From Pseudomonas yangonensis (GTDB lineage Bacteria; Pseudomonadota; Gammaproteobacteria; Pseudomonadales; Pseudomonadaceae), in assembly GCF_009932725.1 (NCBI RefSeq), contig NZ_BLJU01000009.1:62001-126000 (forward strand): a stretch of DNA of 64,000 nt, written 5' to 3'. The notes beneath the pieces were generated by a model. It had not been told where the DNA came from and did not search any database. It worked only from the letters and a program-made list of their open reading frames with translations. Positions 8,015 through 17,540 of this stretch are shown here, one piece after another (positions within the stretch are counted from its first letter, which is position 1; every line of letters begins with the position of its first letter). A program made the position numbers and the translations under genes.

Positions 8015-8866
8015 ATGCGCGTACTCAAACACCTCTGCCTCGGCGCTGCCGCCCTGGCCATCGGCATGGGCAGTGCCCTGGCCGCCGACAAACCCACCCT
8101 GAAGATCGGCTACGTCAACGGCTGGGACGACAGCGTTGCCGTTACCCACGTCGCCGGTGAAATCCTGCAAAGCCGCCTCGGCTACACGGTCGAGCTGAAG
8201 CCGGTCGAGCCGGCGATCATGTGGCAGGGCGTCGCCCGCGGCGACCTCGACGCCACGCTTTCCGCCTGGCTGCCAGCCACCCACGGCGAATACTACGAGA
8301 AGCTCAAGGACAAGGTTGAGGTGCTCGGCACCAACTACTCCGGTGCCAAGATCGGTCTGATCGTGCCGGACTACGTCGAGGCCAAGACCATCGAAGACCT
8401 GGAGAAATACGCCAAGGACTTCGACGGCAAGATCACCGGCATCGATGCTGGTGCCGGAGTGATGCGCCGTACCGAGGACGCCATCAAGGAATACAACCTG
8501 TCCAGCATCAAGCTGATGCCGAGCTCCGGCCCGGCCATGGCCACCGCCCTGACCCGTGCCGAGAAGGCGCAGAAGCCGATCGTGGTCACCGGCTGGATTC
8601 CGCACTGGATGTTCGCCAAGTGGAAACTGCGCTTCCTCGAAGATCCGAAGAAAGTCTTCGGCGACGACGAGCGCGTCGACACCGTGGCCAACCCGCAGCT
8701 CAAGGGCAAGGCTGCCGACGCTGCTGCCTTCCTCGGCAAGATTTCCTGGAGCGGCGAAGAAGTCGGTTCGGTGATGCTGGCCATTCGTGAAGGCGCCAAG
8801 CCGGATCAGGCCGCCAAGGACTGGATCGCCAAGAACCCGGATCGCGTCGACAGCTGGCTGAAATAA
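8015..8866 (+). CDS. Glycine betaine-binding periplasmic protein (OpuAC type, BetX-like)
   Basis: 283 residues with signal peptide MRVLKHLCLGAAALAIGMGSALA. It has the OpuAC fold but belongs to a different subgroup from CbcX: VNGWDDSVAVTHVAGEILQ at the start, IMWQGVARGDLDATLSAWLP, ITGIDAGAGVMRRTEDAI, and VTGWIPHWMFAKWKLRFLED near 190. The Trp residues at the DATLSAWLP, GWIPHW and KW positions fit a betaine aromatic box. It lies 208 bp after cbcX and is followed by a strong terminator. P. aeruginosa BetX, an orphan betaine-binding protein that uses CbcVW, is the likely counterpart. Co-transcription with cbcX is possible despite the stem-loop between. Confidence 0.85.
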   Translation: MRVLKHLCLGAAALAIGMGSALAADKPTLKIGYVNGWDDSVAVTHVAGEILQSRLGYTVELKPVEPAIMWQGVARGDLDATLSAWLPATHGEYYEKLKDKVEVLGTNYSGAKIGLIVPDYVEAKTIEDLEKYAKDFDGKITGIDAGAGVMRRTEDAIKEYNLSSIKLMPSSGPAMATALTRAEKAQKPIVVTGWIPHWMFAKWKLRFLEDPKKVFGDDERVDTVANPQLKGKAADAAAFLGKISWSGEEVGSVMLAIREGAKPDQAAKDWIAKNPDRVDSWLK

Positions 8867-8886
8867 GCCACGCACCTGTAACACCA

Positions 8887-8916
8887 CAAAGCGGGCTTCG
8901 GCCCGCTTTGTCGTTT
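8887..8916 (+). terminator. Intrinsic terminator after the BetX-like gene
   Basis: Perfect 10-bp stem CAAAGCGGGC / GCCCGCTTTG with a TTCG tetraloop, followed by TCGTTT. It closes the cbc transporter region. Confidence 0.85.
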
Positions 8917-9016
8917 CTGCCGAGTCCGAGTTCAAGTTTTCGGACATCGCCACTGGGACATGGACGGCATGCCCTCTAGACTCTCGCCCCCCGAAAACGA
9001 ACAGACCGAGAACGCA

Positions 9017-9376
9017 ATGAAAAGTACCGCCGTCGTCTTCGCCACTATTGGCTGCCTTACCCTGCTGACGTTCCTGTTCGTCTACACCAGCTCGATCAAC
9101 ATTTTCCTGATCTGGGACGCAAAGACCTACCGCTATCTGGCCATCTGCGCCGGGCTGATGATCGCAGCCATCTTCGGGGCGGCTCTGCTTGCGGCCGGCA
9201 AGACCGGTACCTCGGGCCCGGCTATCGCCGTCCTGCTGCTTACGGCACTGATCACCCAGCTCCTGTTCGGTTTCGATCTGTATACCGTCATGGCAGTCGG
9301 ACTGCTGTATGCCGCCGCGCTGATCGAGTGCACCGCACTGAACTCGGATACCGTCGAAGAGTCGCAGCAGCAGTGA
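9017..9376 (+). CDS. Small four-helix membrane protein, unknown
   Basis: 119 residues from the ATG at 9017 (MKSTAVVFATIGCLTLLTFL), with about four hydrophobic helices and a short acidic C-terminus (TVEESQQQ). The longer frame from 8960 adds 19 polar residues that would precede the first helix without purpose. No catalytic motif is visible. It lies between the transporter region and betI, where many pseudomonads carry a BetT-type choline transporter; this protein is far too small to be one. Only a weak ribosome site (GAG) precedes it. The following small membrane gene begins 10 bp after its stop, suggesting a pair. Confidence 0.6.
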   Translation: MKSTAVVFATIGCLTLLTFLFVYTSSINIFLIWDAKTYRYLAICAGLMIAAIFGAALLAAGKTGTSGPAIAVLLLTALITQLLFGFDLYTVMAVGLLYAAALIECTALNSDTVEESQQQ

Positions 9377-9386
9377 CCGACGCCCC

Positions 9387-9740
9387 ATGAGCACGCCTCG
9401 CCATCTCCCCAGGCGGCCGTCCCGCAATGGTCTGGAGAGCTGGATACAGACCATTGCCGCCCTTCCCGAGGGCCATAAGTTAATGCTTCTGCCCTACCTT
9501 CCTGCCTGGCTTGCGCCCGCTTCCTGGAGCCTGTGGGGGGCCGGCGCCGGCGCGTTCGGCATGTTCATTTGCCTGACGGTCGCCCTGTATTCCATTCGCT
9601 GCAACGAGCGCACGCAGACTGCTGTGCTGTACGTCGGGGACGCACGTAGCGTTACCTGGCTCTTCTTCAGCCACCTGTCGCAGGGCCTGGGACTGAGCAT
9701 CGCCCTGTTTCTGCCACATCTTCTGCTTACAGGCCGCTGA
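9387..9740 (+). CDS. Small membrane protein, unknown
   Basis: 117 residues with a basic N-terminal stretch (MSTPRHLPRRPSRNGLESW) and two or three hydrophobic helices (~34-65 and ~90-112). The start is 10 bp after the previous small membrane gene; no good ribosome site is visible, so translation may be coupled. I recognise no family. It ends 21 bp before the BetI-type operator. Codon use looks coding (G/C at third positions), but the absence of a known domain keeps the call tentative. Confidence 0.45.
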   Translation: MSTPRHLPRRPSRNGLESWIQTIAALPEGHKLMLLPYLPAWLAPASWSLWGAGAGAFGMFICLTVALYSIRCNERTQTAVLYVGDARSVTWLFFSHLSQGLGLSIALFLPHLLLTGR

Positions 9741-9760
9741 CTGCAGACACCGCAGCACGC

Positions 9761-9795
9761 ATTGATTGATCGCTCAGTCAAAAACTGCCTAGACT
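9761..9795 (+). promoter_or_regulatory. BetI-type operator and candidate promoter of betI
   Basis: ATTGATTGATCG-C-TCA at 9761-9776 is the same 16-base block, with one change, as at 10541-10556 before betB. TTGATC (9766-9771) and TAGACT (9790-9795), 18 bp apart, could be the -35 and -10. The repressor would then cover the -35, giving autoregulation. Confidence 0.7.
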
Positions 9796-9824
9796 TCGGC
9801 TCCCTGCCCCTCACGGAGAGCCCC

Positions 9825-10415
9825 ATGCCCAAGGTCGGCATGCAGCCCATTCGCCGCTCGCAACTGATCGCCGCCACGCTGGAAGCCGTTGACCAGGTTG
9901 GCATGGCCGATGCCAGCATTGCCTATATCGCCCGCCTGGCGGGCGTTTCCAACGGCATCATCAGCCACTACTTCAGGGACAAGAACGGCCTGCTCGAAGC
10001 CACCATGCGCCACCTCATGCAGGCGTTGCGCGATGCCGTCGCCCAGAGGCGCCAGGCGTTGGACGACGACAGCCCGCGCGCGCACCTGAAGGCGATGATC
10101 GATGGCAACTTCGACGACAGCCAGGTCAGCGGCCCGGCGATGAAAACCTGGCTGGCGTTCTGGGCCAGCAGCATGCACCAGCCGGCCCTGCGGCGCCTGC
10201 AGCGGGTCAACGATCACCGCCTCTATTCCAACCTGTGCGGCCAGTTCCATCGCGCCCTGCCGCAGGATCAGGCGCGCCTCGCCGCCCGCGGTCTGGCCTC
10301 GCTGATCGATGGTCTGTGGCTGCGTGGCGCGCTGTCCGGTGAAGCCTTCGATACCGAGCAGGCGCGCCATATCGCCTACGACTACCTCGACCTGCAGCTG
10401 GCCAAGGCCCGTTAG
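9825..10415 (+). CDS. betI: TetR-family repressor BetI of choline oxidation genes
   Basis: 196 residues, matching BetI proteins (about 197). The N-terminal helix-turn-helix spans residues ~27-52 ([24 protein letters not shown]), followed by the ligand-binding helical domain. BetI represses the bet genes, and choline lifts repression. The ATG at 9825 has CGGAGAG 6-9 bases upstream and gives the usual [11 protein letters not shown] start; the frame to 9762 would run through the operator. It is the first gene of betI-betB-betA, but is separated from betB by 414 bp holding a second operator and a MITE-like insert, where these genes are usually close. Confidence 0.93.
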   Translation: MPKVGMQPIRRSQLIAATLEAVDQVGMADASIAYIARLAGVSNGIISHYFRDKNGLLEATMRHLMQALRDAVAQRRQALDDDSPRAHLKAMIDGNFDDSQVSGPAMKTWLAFWASSMHQPALRRLQRVNDHRLYSNLCGQFHRALPQDQARLAARGLASLIDGLWLRGALSGEAFDTEQARHIAYDYLDLQLAKAR

Positions 10416-10445
10416 GAGTTTCCGGCGGCGCCTTCCAAAAACCCT

Positions 10446-10463
10446 GGTGGGCCAAAGCCCACC
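10446..10463 (+). promoter_or_regulatory. Stem-loop after betI
   Basis: GGTGGGC - CAAA - GCCCACC, a perfect 7-bp stem 30 bp after the betI stop. It lacks a T-run, so at most it is a weak terminator or a messenger-end stabiliser. Confidence 0.4.
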
Positions 10464-10540
10464 CTAAGGCCGCGTAGGACCGAGAACCTGTACCCGTTGC
10501 TCACTTGATATGTCGCGTTTGGCTGCGCCCTGTCGTTTTT

Positions 10541-10569
10541 ATTGATTGATCGTTCAATTTAAATAAAAT
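10541..10569 (+). promoter_or_regulatory. Second BetI-type operator and candidate betB promoter
   Basis: ATTGATTGATCGTTCAATTT holds the dyad ATTGA...TCAAT (inner TTGA-N4-TCAA) and matches the site before betI. TTGATT (10542-10547) and TAAAAT (10564-10569), 16 bp apart, make a plausible promoter overlapping the operator. It lies 261 bp before betB, on the far side of the repeat element. Confidence 0.7.
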
Positions 10570-10582
10570 AGGCTGTTATCCA

Positions 10583-10798
10583 AGAACCTCTTCACGATCT
10601 CGCGAGCTAGAAGCCATACAACACCGATGGCGGCCCCGCAAAAACAGGCGAGGACGCGGAAGTTACCGGCTGTAAATGAGCAGTACTCGCTTCGCTCGCC
10701 CCTCCGGGGCCGCACTAAAGTGCGTTAGCCGCAAGCGGCTTGCCGAGCCTGTTTTTAACGCAGTAGGGCCGACGCGCAGCAGGTCGTGAATAGGTTCT
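10583..10798. mobile_element. MITE-like element in the betI-betB gap (216 bp)
   Basis: Imperfect terminal inverted repeats AGAACCTCTTCACGATC (left) and GGTCGTGAATAGGTTCT (right), 15 of 17 positions pairing. The interior has inward AAAAACAGGC / GCCTGTTTTT arms and no open frame. A 29-base stretch (10623-10651) and a 20-base stretch (10744-10763) recur exactly and inverted in the element at 33364-33542, which has different ends. It is non-autonomous, and no transposase is present in the window. Confidence 0.65.
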
Positions 10799-10829
10799 AA
10801 GCAGATTGACCGAACTCAGAGGACAGCCC

Positions 10830-12302
10830 ATGCCCCGCTTCGCCGAACAGCAGCTCTACATCGGCGGCCAGTACGTCGCCGCCAGCAGTGGAGAAACCTT
10901 CGACAGCATCAACCCGGCTACCGGTGAGGTGCTGGCCAAGGTGCAGCGCGCCAGCCAGGCGGACGTCGATCGCGCCGTGGCCAGCGCCGCCGAAGGGCAG
11001 AAGCTATGGGCGGCGATGACTGCCATGCAGCGCTCGCGCATTCTGCGCAAGGCGGTGGATATCCTGCGCGCGCGCAACGATGAGCTGGCCGAGCTGGAAA
11101 CCCTCGACACCGGCAAGCCATTGTCCGAAACCCGCTACGTCGACATCGTCACCGGCGCCGATGTGCTGGAGTACTACGCGGGCCTGATCCCGGCCATCGA
11201 AGGCGAGCAGATCCCGCTGCGCGAAACGTCTTTCGTCTACACCCGCCGCGAACCGCTCGGCGTGGTCGCCGGCATCGGCGCGTGGAACTACCCGATCCAG
11301 ATCGCCCTGTGGAAATCCGCCCCGGCCCTGGCTGCCGGCAACGCGATGATCTTCAAGCCCAGCGAAGTGACCTCGCTGACCGCGCTGAAGCTGGCCGAGA
11401 TCTACACCGAGGCCGGCCTGCCCGCGGGCGTGTTCAACGTGCTCACCGGCAGCGGCCGCGAAGTCGGCCAGTGGCTGACCGAGCATCCGGGTATCGAGAA
11501 GGTGTCCTTCACCGGCGGTACCGTCACCGGCAAGAAGGTGATGGCCAGCGCCTCCAGCTCCAGCCTCAAGGAAGTGACCATGGAGCTGGGCGGCAAATCG
11601 CCCTTGATCGTGTTCGAAGACGCCGACCTCGACCGCGCCGCCGACATCGCGGTAATGGCCAACTTCTACAGCTCCGGCCAGGTGTGCACCAACGGCACCC
11701 GCGTGTTCGTGCCGCGCATGTTGCAGGCGCGTTTCGAGGCCAAGGTGCTGGATCGGGTCAAGCGCATCCGCCTTGGCGATCCGCTGGATGACGCCACCAA
11801 CTTCGGCCCGCTGGTCAGCTACGCGCACATGGAGAGCGTGCTCGGCTACATCGACAAGGGCCGCAGCGAAGGCGCGCGCCTGTTGATCGGTGGCGTGCGC
11901 GTCACCGACGGCGACTACGCCAAGGGCGCCTACGTGGCGCCAACCGTGTTCACCGATTGCCGGGACGACATGACCATCGTGCGCGAGGAAATCTTCGGCC
12001 CGGTGATGAGCATCCTCATCTACGACGACGAAGACGAAGTGATCCGCCGCGCCAACGACACCGACTACGGCCTGGCTGCCGGCGTGGTGACCCGCGACCT
12101 CAACCGTGCGCACCGGGTGATCCACAAGCTGGAAGCCGGTATCTGCTGGATCAACACCTGGGGCGAGTCGCCGGCCGAGATGCCGGTGGGCGGCTACAAG
12201 CAGTCCGGCGTCGGCCGCGAGAACGGCCTGGTCACCCTCGGCCACTACACCCGCATCAAGTCGGTGCAGCTAGAAATGGGCGATTACACCTCGGTGTTCT
12301 GA
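10830..12302 (+). CDS. betB: Betaine aldehyde dehydrogenase
   Basis: 490 residues, exactly the size of P. aeruginosa BetB. NAD(P)+-dependent oxidation of betaine aldehyde to glycine betaine, the second step of choline oxidation, in the cytoplasm. Catalytic Cys286 lies in GQVCTNGTR and general-base Glu252 in MELGGKSP; the NAD-binding FTGG is at 227-230. The ATG at 10830 follows AGAGGA at 7-9 bases; the frame from 10806 adds eight residues with no support. It forms an operon with betA, 168 bp downstream across two hairpin repeats. Expected control is BetI repression, from the operator at 10541. Confidence 0.96.
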   Translation: MPRFAEQQLYIGGQYVAASSGETFDSINPATGEVLAKVQRASQADVDRAVASAAEGQKLWAAMTAMQRSRILRKAVDILRARNDELAELETLDTGKPLSETRYVDIVTGADVLEYYAGLIPAIEGEQIPLRETSFVYTRREPLGVVAGIGAWNYPIQIALWKSAPALAAGNAMIFKPSEVTSLTALKLAEIYTEAGLPAGVFNVLTGSGREVGQWLTEHPGIEKVSFTGGTVTGKKVMASASSSSLKEVTMELGGKSPLIVFEDADLDRAADIAVMANFYSSGQVCTNGTRVFVPRMLQARFEAKVLDRVKRIRLGDPLDDATNFGPLVSYAHMESVLGYIDKGRSEGARLLIGGVRVTDGDYAKGAYVAPTVFTDCRDDMTIVREEIFGPVMSILIYDDEDEVIRRANDTDYGLAAGVVTRDLNRAHRVIHKLEAGICWINTWGESPAEMPVGGYKQSGVGRENGLVTLGHYTRIKSVQLEMGDYTSVF

Positions 12303-12319
12303 GCGCCAACGCCACGCCA

Positions 12320-12385
12320 TGTAGGAGCGGCCGGGCGGCGCACCGTTTGTTCCGCGAAAGCATCGCGGCTGAAGCCGTTCCTACA
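12320..12385. repeat. REP-type hairpin between betB and betA
   Basis: TGTAGGAGCGGC at 12320 pairs with GCCGTTCCTACA ending at 12385 (one mismatch); an inner pair CCGCGA / TCGCGG is also present. This matches the common Pseudomonas REP motif GTAGGAGCGGCTTCAGCCGCG. Confidence 0.75.
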
Positions 12386-12404
12386 AGAAGATCGTCGCCC
12401 CGTA

Positions 12405-12457
12405 GCCCGGATGCAATCCGGGAACCGTCACCGCGTTTTCCCGGATCGCAACCGGGC
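12405..12457. repeat. Inverted repeat in the betA leader
   Basis: GCCCGGATGCAATCCGGGA (12405-12423) pairs with 12439-12457 at 17 of 19 positions. It belongs to the frequent GTAGCCCGGATGCAATCCGGG repeat of pseudomonads. It ends 3 bp before the betA ribosome site, so a folded hairpin could affect betA translation. Confidence 0.65.
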
Positions 12458-12470
12458 AGCAGGAGGAGCC

Positions 12471-14168
12471 ATGTCGCAAGAGTTCGATTACATCATCATC
12501 GGCGCCGGCTCGGCCGGTAACGTCCTGGCCACTCGCCTGACCGAAGATGCAGACGTCAGCGTGCTGCTGCTCGAAGCCGGCGGCCCCGACTATCGCCTGG
12601 ATTTCCGCACCCAGATGCCCGCCGCCCTGGCCTTCCCGCTGCAGGGCCGACGCTACAACTGGGCCTACGAGACCGACCCCGAGCCGCACATGAACAACCG
12701 CCGCATGGAGTGCGGGCGCGGCAAGGGCCTGGGCGGGTCCTCGCTGATCAACGGCATGTGCTACATCCGCGGCAACGCGCTGGACTTCGACAACTGGGCC
12801 AAGGCCAAGGGCCTGGAAGACTGGACCTACCACGACTGCCTGCCCTACTTCCGCAAGGCGGAAACCCGTGACATCGGCCCCAACGACTACCACGGCGGCG
12901 ACGGTCCGGTCAGCGTGACCACGCCCAAGGTCGGCAACAATCCGCTGTTCCACGCCATGGTCGAGGCCGGGGTGCAGGCCGGCTATCCGCGCACGGACGA
13001 CCTCAACGGCTATCAGCAGGAAGGCTTCGGCCCGATGGATCGTACCGTGACCCCCGAAGGCCGCCGCGCCAGCACCGCCCGTGGTTACCTGGATCAGGCG
13101 CGGGGGCGGCCCAACCTGACCATCGTCACCCATGCCACCACCGACCGCATTCTGTTCGACGGCAAGCGCGCCAGCGGCGTCAGCTACCTGATCGGCAACG
13201 CCAACGAGCCCACCATTGCCCGTGCTCGCCGCGAAGTGCTGCTGTGCGCCGGCGCCATCGCCTCGCCGCAGATCCTGCAGCGCTCCGGGGTCGGCCCCGC
13301 CGCCCTGCTGCGCGAGCTGGACATCGCCCTGGTGCACGAGCTGCCCGGCGTCGGCCAGAATCTGCAGGATCACCTGGAGATGTACCTGCAGTACGCCTGC
13401 ACCCAACCGGTGTCGCTGTACCCGGCGCTCAAGCTGCTCAACCAGCCCGGTATTGGCGCCCAGTGGCTGTTCACCGGCAACGGCATCGGCGCCAGCAACC
13501 AGTTCGAGGCCGGCGGCTTCATCCGCACCCGCTCCGAGTTCGCCTGGCCCAATATCCAGTTCCACTTCCTGCCGGTAGCAATCAACTACAACGGCAGCAA
13601 CGCGGTGAACGAGCACGGCTTCCAGGCCCACGTCGGCTCCATGCGCTCGCCCAGCCGCGGGCGCATTCAGCTCAAGTCGAAAGATCCGCGCCAGCATCCG
13701 AGCATCCTGTTCAACTACATGAGTCATGAGCAGGACTGGCAGGAGTTTCGCGATGCCATCCGCATCACCCGCGAGATCATGGCGCAGCCTGCGCTCGACC
13801 CCTACCGCGGCCGCGAGATCAGCCCCGGCATCGACTGCCAGAGCGATGCCGAACTGGACGCCTTTATCCGCGAGCACGCGGAGACCGCCTTCCACCCGTC
13901 CTGCTCGTGCAGGATGGGGGAGGACGACATGGCGGTGGTCGACGGCCAGGGCCGCGTGCACGGCGTGCAGGGCCTGCGCGTGGTGGACGCCTCGATCATG
14001 CCCGAGATCATCACCGGCAACCTCAACGCCACCACCATCATGATGGCCGAGAAGATCGCCGACCGGATCCGCGGGCGCCAGCCGCTGCCACGCAGCACCG
14101 CGCCCTACTTCGTCGCGGGCGAGCGACCCGTGCGTGGTCAACCGCAGCGAGAAGTCTCGGCAGCCTGA
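12471..14168 (+). CDS. betA: Choline dehydrogenase
   Basis: 565 residues, a GMC-family flavoprotein that oxidises choline to betaine aldehyde at the membrane. The FAD-binding GAGSAGN is near residue 11, the GMC signature [19 protein letters not shown] near 85, and the catalytic histidine in HPSCSCRMG (~474); the C-terminal [16 protein letters not shown] closes the FAD site. The ATG at 12471 has AGGAGGAG 5-9 bases upstream. It is the last gene of the bet cluster; the 420 bp after it hold only repeats. The substrate call rests on the betIB context. Confidence 0.95.
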   Translation: MSQEFDYIIIGAGSAGNVLATRLTEDADVSVLLLEAGGPDYRLDFRTQMPAALAFPLQGRRYNWAYETDPEPHMNNRRMECGRGKGLGGSSLINGMCYIRGNALDFDNWAKAKGLEDWTYHDCLPYFRKAETRDIGPNDYHGGDGPVSVTTPKVGNNPLFHAMVEAGVQAGYPRTDDLNGYQQEGFGPMDRTVTPEGRRASTARGYLDQARGRPNLTIVTHATTDRILFDGKRASGVSYLIGNANEPTIARARREVLLCAGAIASPQILQRSGVGPAALLRELDIALVHELPGVGQNLQDHLEMYLQYACTQPVSLYPALKLLNQPGIGAQWLFTGNGIGASNQFEAGGFIRTRSEFAWPNIQFHFLPVAINYNGSNAVNEHGFQAHVGSMRSPSRGRIQLKSKDPRQHPSILFNYMSHEQDWQEFRDAIRITREIMAQPALDPYRGREISPGIDCQSDAELDAFIREHAETAFHPSCSCRMGEDDMAVVDGQGRVHGVQGLRVVDASIMPEIITGNLNATTIMMAEKIADRIRGRQPLPRSTAPYFVAGERPVRGQPQREVSAA

Positions 14169-14264
14169 CACTGGCAGGGCCCGTGCCCCCTATCCGGGCC
14201 CTACAACCAAATCGCATCTCAATGCAGCGGTAACTCCAGACCATGCCAACCGAGGCTCTCCCCT

Positions 14265-14513
14265 GGAGCGAATTCATTCGCGCTCTTCGCTGCATCGGCG
14301 CCAAACCCGTTCGCGGATAAATCCGCTCCTACCGAACGCAGGCGGCCCTGCGCAGTGCCAGCCGCCGCTCCCGCCTGTAGAAGCGAATTCATTCGCGATC
14401 CACCCTGCACCGTAGCCAAAGCCTTTCGCGGATAAATCCGCTCCTGCCATTCGATGCCCGACCATATCGGGCCCGGCCGTGCTGCCCTTGCATACCGGAG
14501 CGAATTTATTCGT
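14265..14513. repeat. Cluster of alternating REP-like hairpin arms after betA
   Basis: Three copies of a GGAGCGAATTCATTCG-type arm (14265, ~14380, 14497) alternate with two copies of TTCGCGGATAAATCCGCTCC (14310, 14425). Each arm is itself self-complementary (GCGAATTCATTCGC; GCGGATAAATCCGC). The two intervening spacers differ in sequence. The cluster fills most of the 422-bp gap between betA and the MFS gene. Confidence 0.7.
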
Positions 14514-14590
14514 GCCAGCGCCGTCGAACGGGAGCACTCCCCGCGATAATGGCGAAGCGGCCACCGCCGCCACTGACTGCCGGACGCCTC

Positions 14591-16015
14591 ATGCAACCCA
14601 CGCTCAGCCAACTCGACCCACGCACCGCCCGCCTGCTGCCCTGGATAGTGGCCATCGCCTTCTTCATGCAGACGCTGGACGGCACCATCCTCAATACTGC
14701 GTTACCGGCCATGGCCGGCGATCTCAACGAAGATCCGCTGCGCATGCAGTCGGTGGTGATCGCCTACATGCTCACCGTGGCGCTGCTGATTCCCGCGTCG
14801 GGCTGGATCGCCGACCGCTTCGGTACGCGGCGCATCTTCTTCGGCGCCATCGCCCTGTTCAGCCTCGGCTCGCTGCTCTGTGCACTGTCGGAATCGCTGA
14901 GCATGTTGATCGCTGCACGGGTCATCCAGGGACTCGGCGGCGCGCTGATGATGCCGGTCGGACGGCTGGTGGTGCTGCGCGCCTATCCGCGCTCGGAACT
15001 GGTGCGGATCATGAGCTTCATCACCCTGCCCGGCCTGCTCGGCCCGCTGATCGGCCCTACGCTTGGCGGCTGGCTGGTGGAGGTAGCCAGCTGGCACTGG
15101 ATCTTCCTGATCAACCTGCCAGTGGGGCTGCTCGGCTGCTGGGCGGCGCTGCGGCATATGCCGGACTTGCGCGGGCCGGAACGCAGCCGCTTCGATACCG
15201 CCGGTTTTCTGCTGTTCGGCGCCGCCATGTTGCTGATCACCGTGGCTCTGGAAGGTCTCGGCGAACTGCACCTGCCAACCATGCGCGTGGTGCTGCTGTT
15301 GCTCGGCGGCATGGCCTGCCTGGCTGCCTACTGGCTGCGCGCCGGGCGCATCGAGCACCCCCTGTTCGCCCCCAGGCTGTTCCACACCCGTAGCTTCGCC
15401 GTGGGCATCATCGGCAACCTGTTCGCCCGCCTCGGCAGCGGCGCGCTGCCCTTTCTCACACCGCTGCTGCTGCAACTGGCGATGGGCTACTCACCCGCCC
15501 AGGCCGGCATGAGCCTGATCCCCCTGGCGCTGGCGGCCATGGCGGCCAAACCGCTGGCCAGGCCGCTGATCGAACGCCTCGGCTACCGCAACATCCTGAC
15601 CAGCAACACGCTGCTGCTCGGTGCCCTGATCGCCAGCCTGGCGCTCGTCGACGGCGACACCTCGACGCTGCAGCTGATCATCCAGCTGAGCCTGATCGGT
15701 GCCTGCAACTCGCTGCAGTTCACTTCAATGAACACCGTGACCCTGATCGATCTGGACAACCGCGACGCCAGCAGCGGCAACAGCCTGCTGTCGGTGGTGG
15801 TGCAACTGGCGATGGGCCTTGGCGTTGCCTCGGCGGCGGCGCTGCTCAGCGGCTTCAGCCGTGAGCTGGGCGGCAGCGAGCACGTGCTACCGGCCTTTCA
15901 GGCCACCTACCTGTGCGTGGGTTTGCTATCGATGCTGGCAGCGGCGATCTTCCTGCAACTGGATACGAAGGAGGGTCGAGGCGGGCGCACTATCGAGGTT
16001 TCAGCGGACGAATGA
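14591..16015 (+). CDS. MFS multidrug transporter, DHA2 type (MdtD-like)
   Basis: 474 residues from ATG 14591 (MQPTLSQLDPRTARLLPWIV); an upstream ATG at 14549 would add 14 residues rich in proline. About 14 hydrophobic helices are visible. The helix-1 motif MQTLDGTILNTALP and loop 2-3 motif GWIADRFGTRRIF identify the drug:H+ antiporter-2 group, and the second-half LTSNTLLLGALIAS with FTSMNTVTLIDL resembles E. coli MdtD. It probably exports toxic compounds with proton influx; the substrate is unknown. It stands alone, with dbpA following 49 bp later. No regulator gene is adjacent. Confidence 0.85.
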   Translation: MQPTLSQLDPRTARLLPWIVAIAFFMQTLDGTILNTALPAMAGDLNEDPLRMQSVVIAYMLTVALLIPASGWIADRFGTRRIFFGAIALFSLGSLLCALSESLSMLIAARVIQGLGGALMMPVGRLVVLRAYPRSELVRIMSFITLPGLLGPLIGPTLGGWLVEVASWHWIFLINLPVGLLGCWAALRHMPDLRGPERSRFDTAGFLLFGAAMLLITVALEGLGELHLPTMRVVLLLLGGMACLAAYWLRAGRIEHPLFAPRLFHTRSFAVGIIGNLFARLGSGALPFLTPLLLQLAMGYSPAQAGMSLIPLALAAMAAKPLARPLIERLGYRNILTSNTLLLGALIASLALVDGDTSTLQLIIQLSLIGACNSLQFTSMNTVTLIDLDNRDASSGNSLLSVVVQLAMGLGVASAAALLSGFSRELGGSEHVLPAFQATYLCVGLLSMLAAAIFLQLDTKEGRGGRTIEVSADE

Positions 16016-16064
16016 GCGGGCCTGCTACACTGCCGGCCTGTTTCTCCATGCCCGAGCCACCGCC

Positions 16065-17441
<1,377 letters not shown>

Positions 17442-17540
17442 GGACGGCTCGTGACCGAGCGCACTGGCTCTGGCTCGCAAGATCGCGAACAGCCTCCTAG
17501 GCTGATATAAAGGATCAAACGACCTGGGCCGGAGTTACCC

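Noticed and set aside
12381..14171. Long minus-strand open frame (596 codons) opposite betA
   Set aside because: It is the antisense shadow of betA caused by high GC content; no domain is recognisable and betA is certain.
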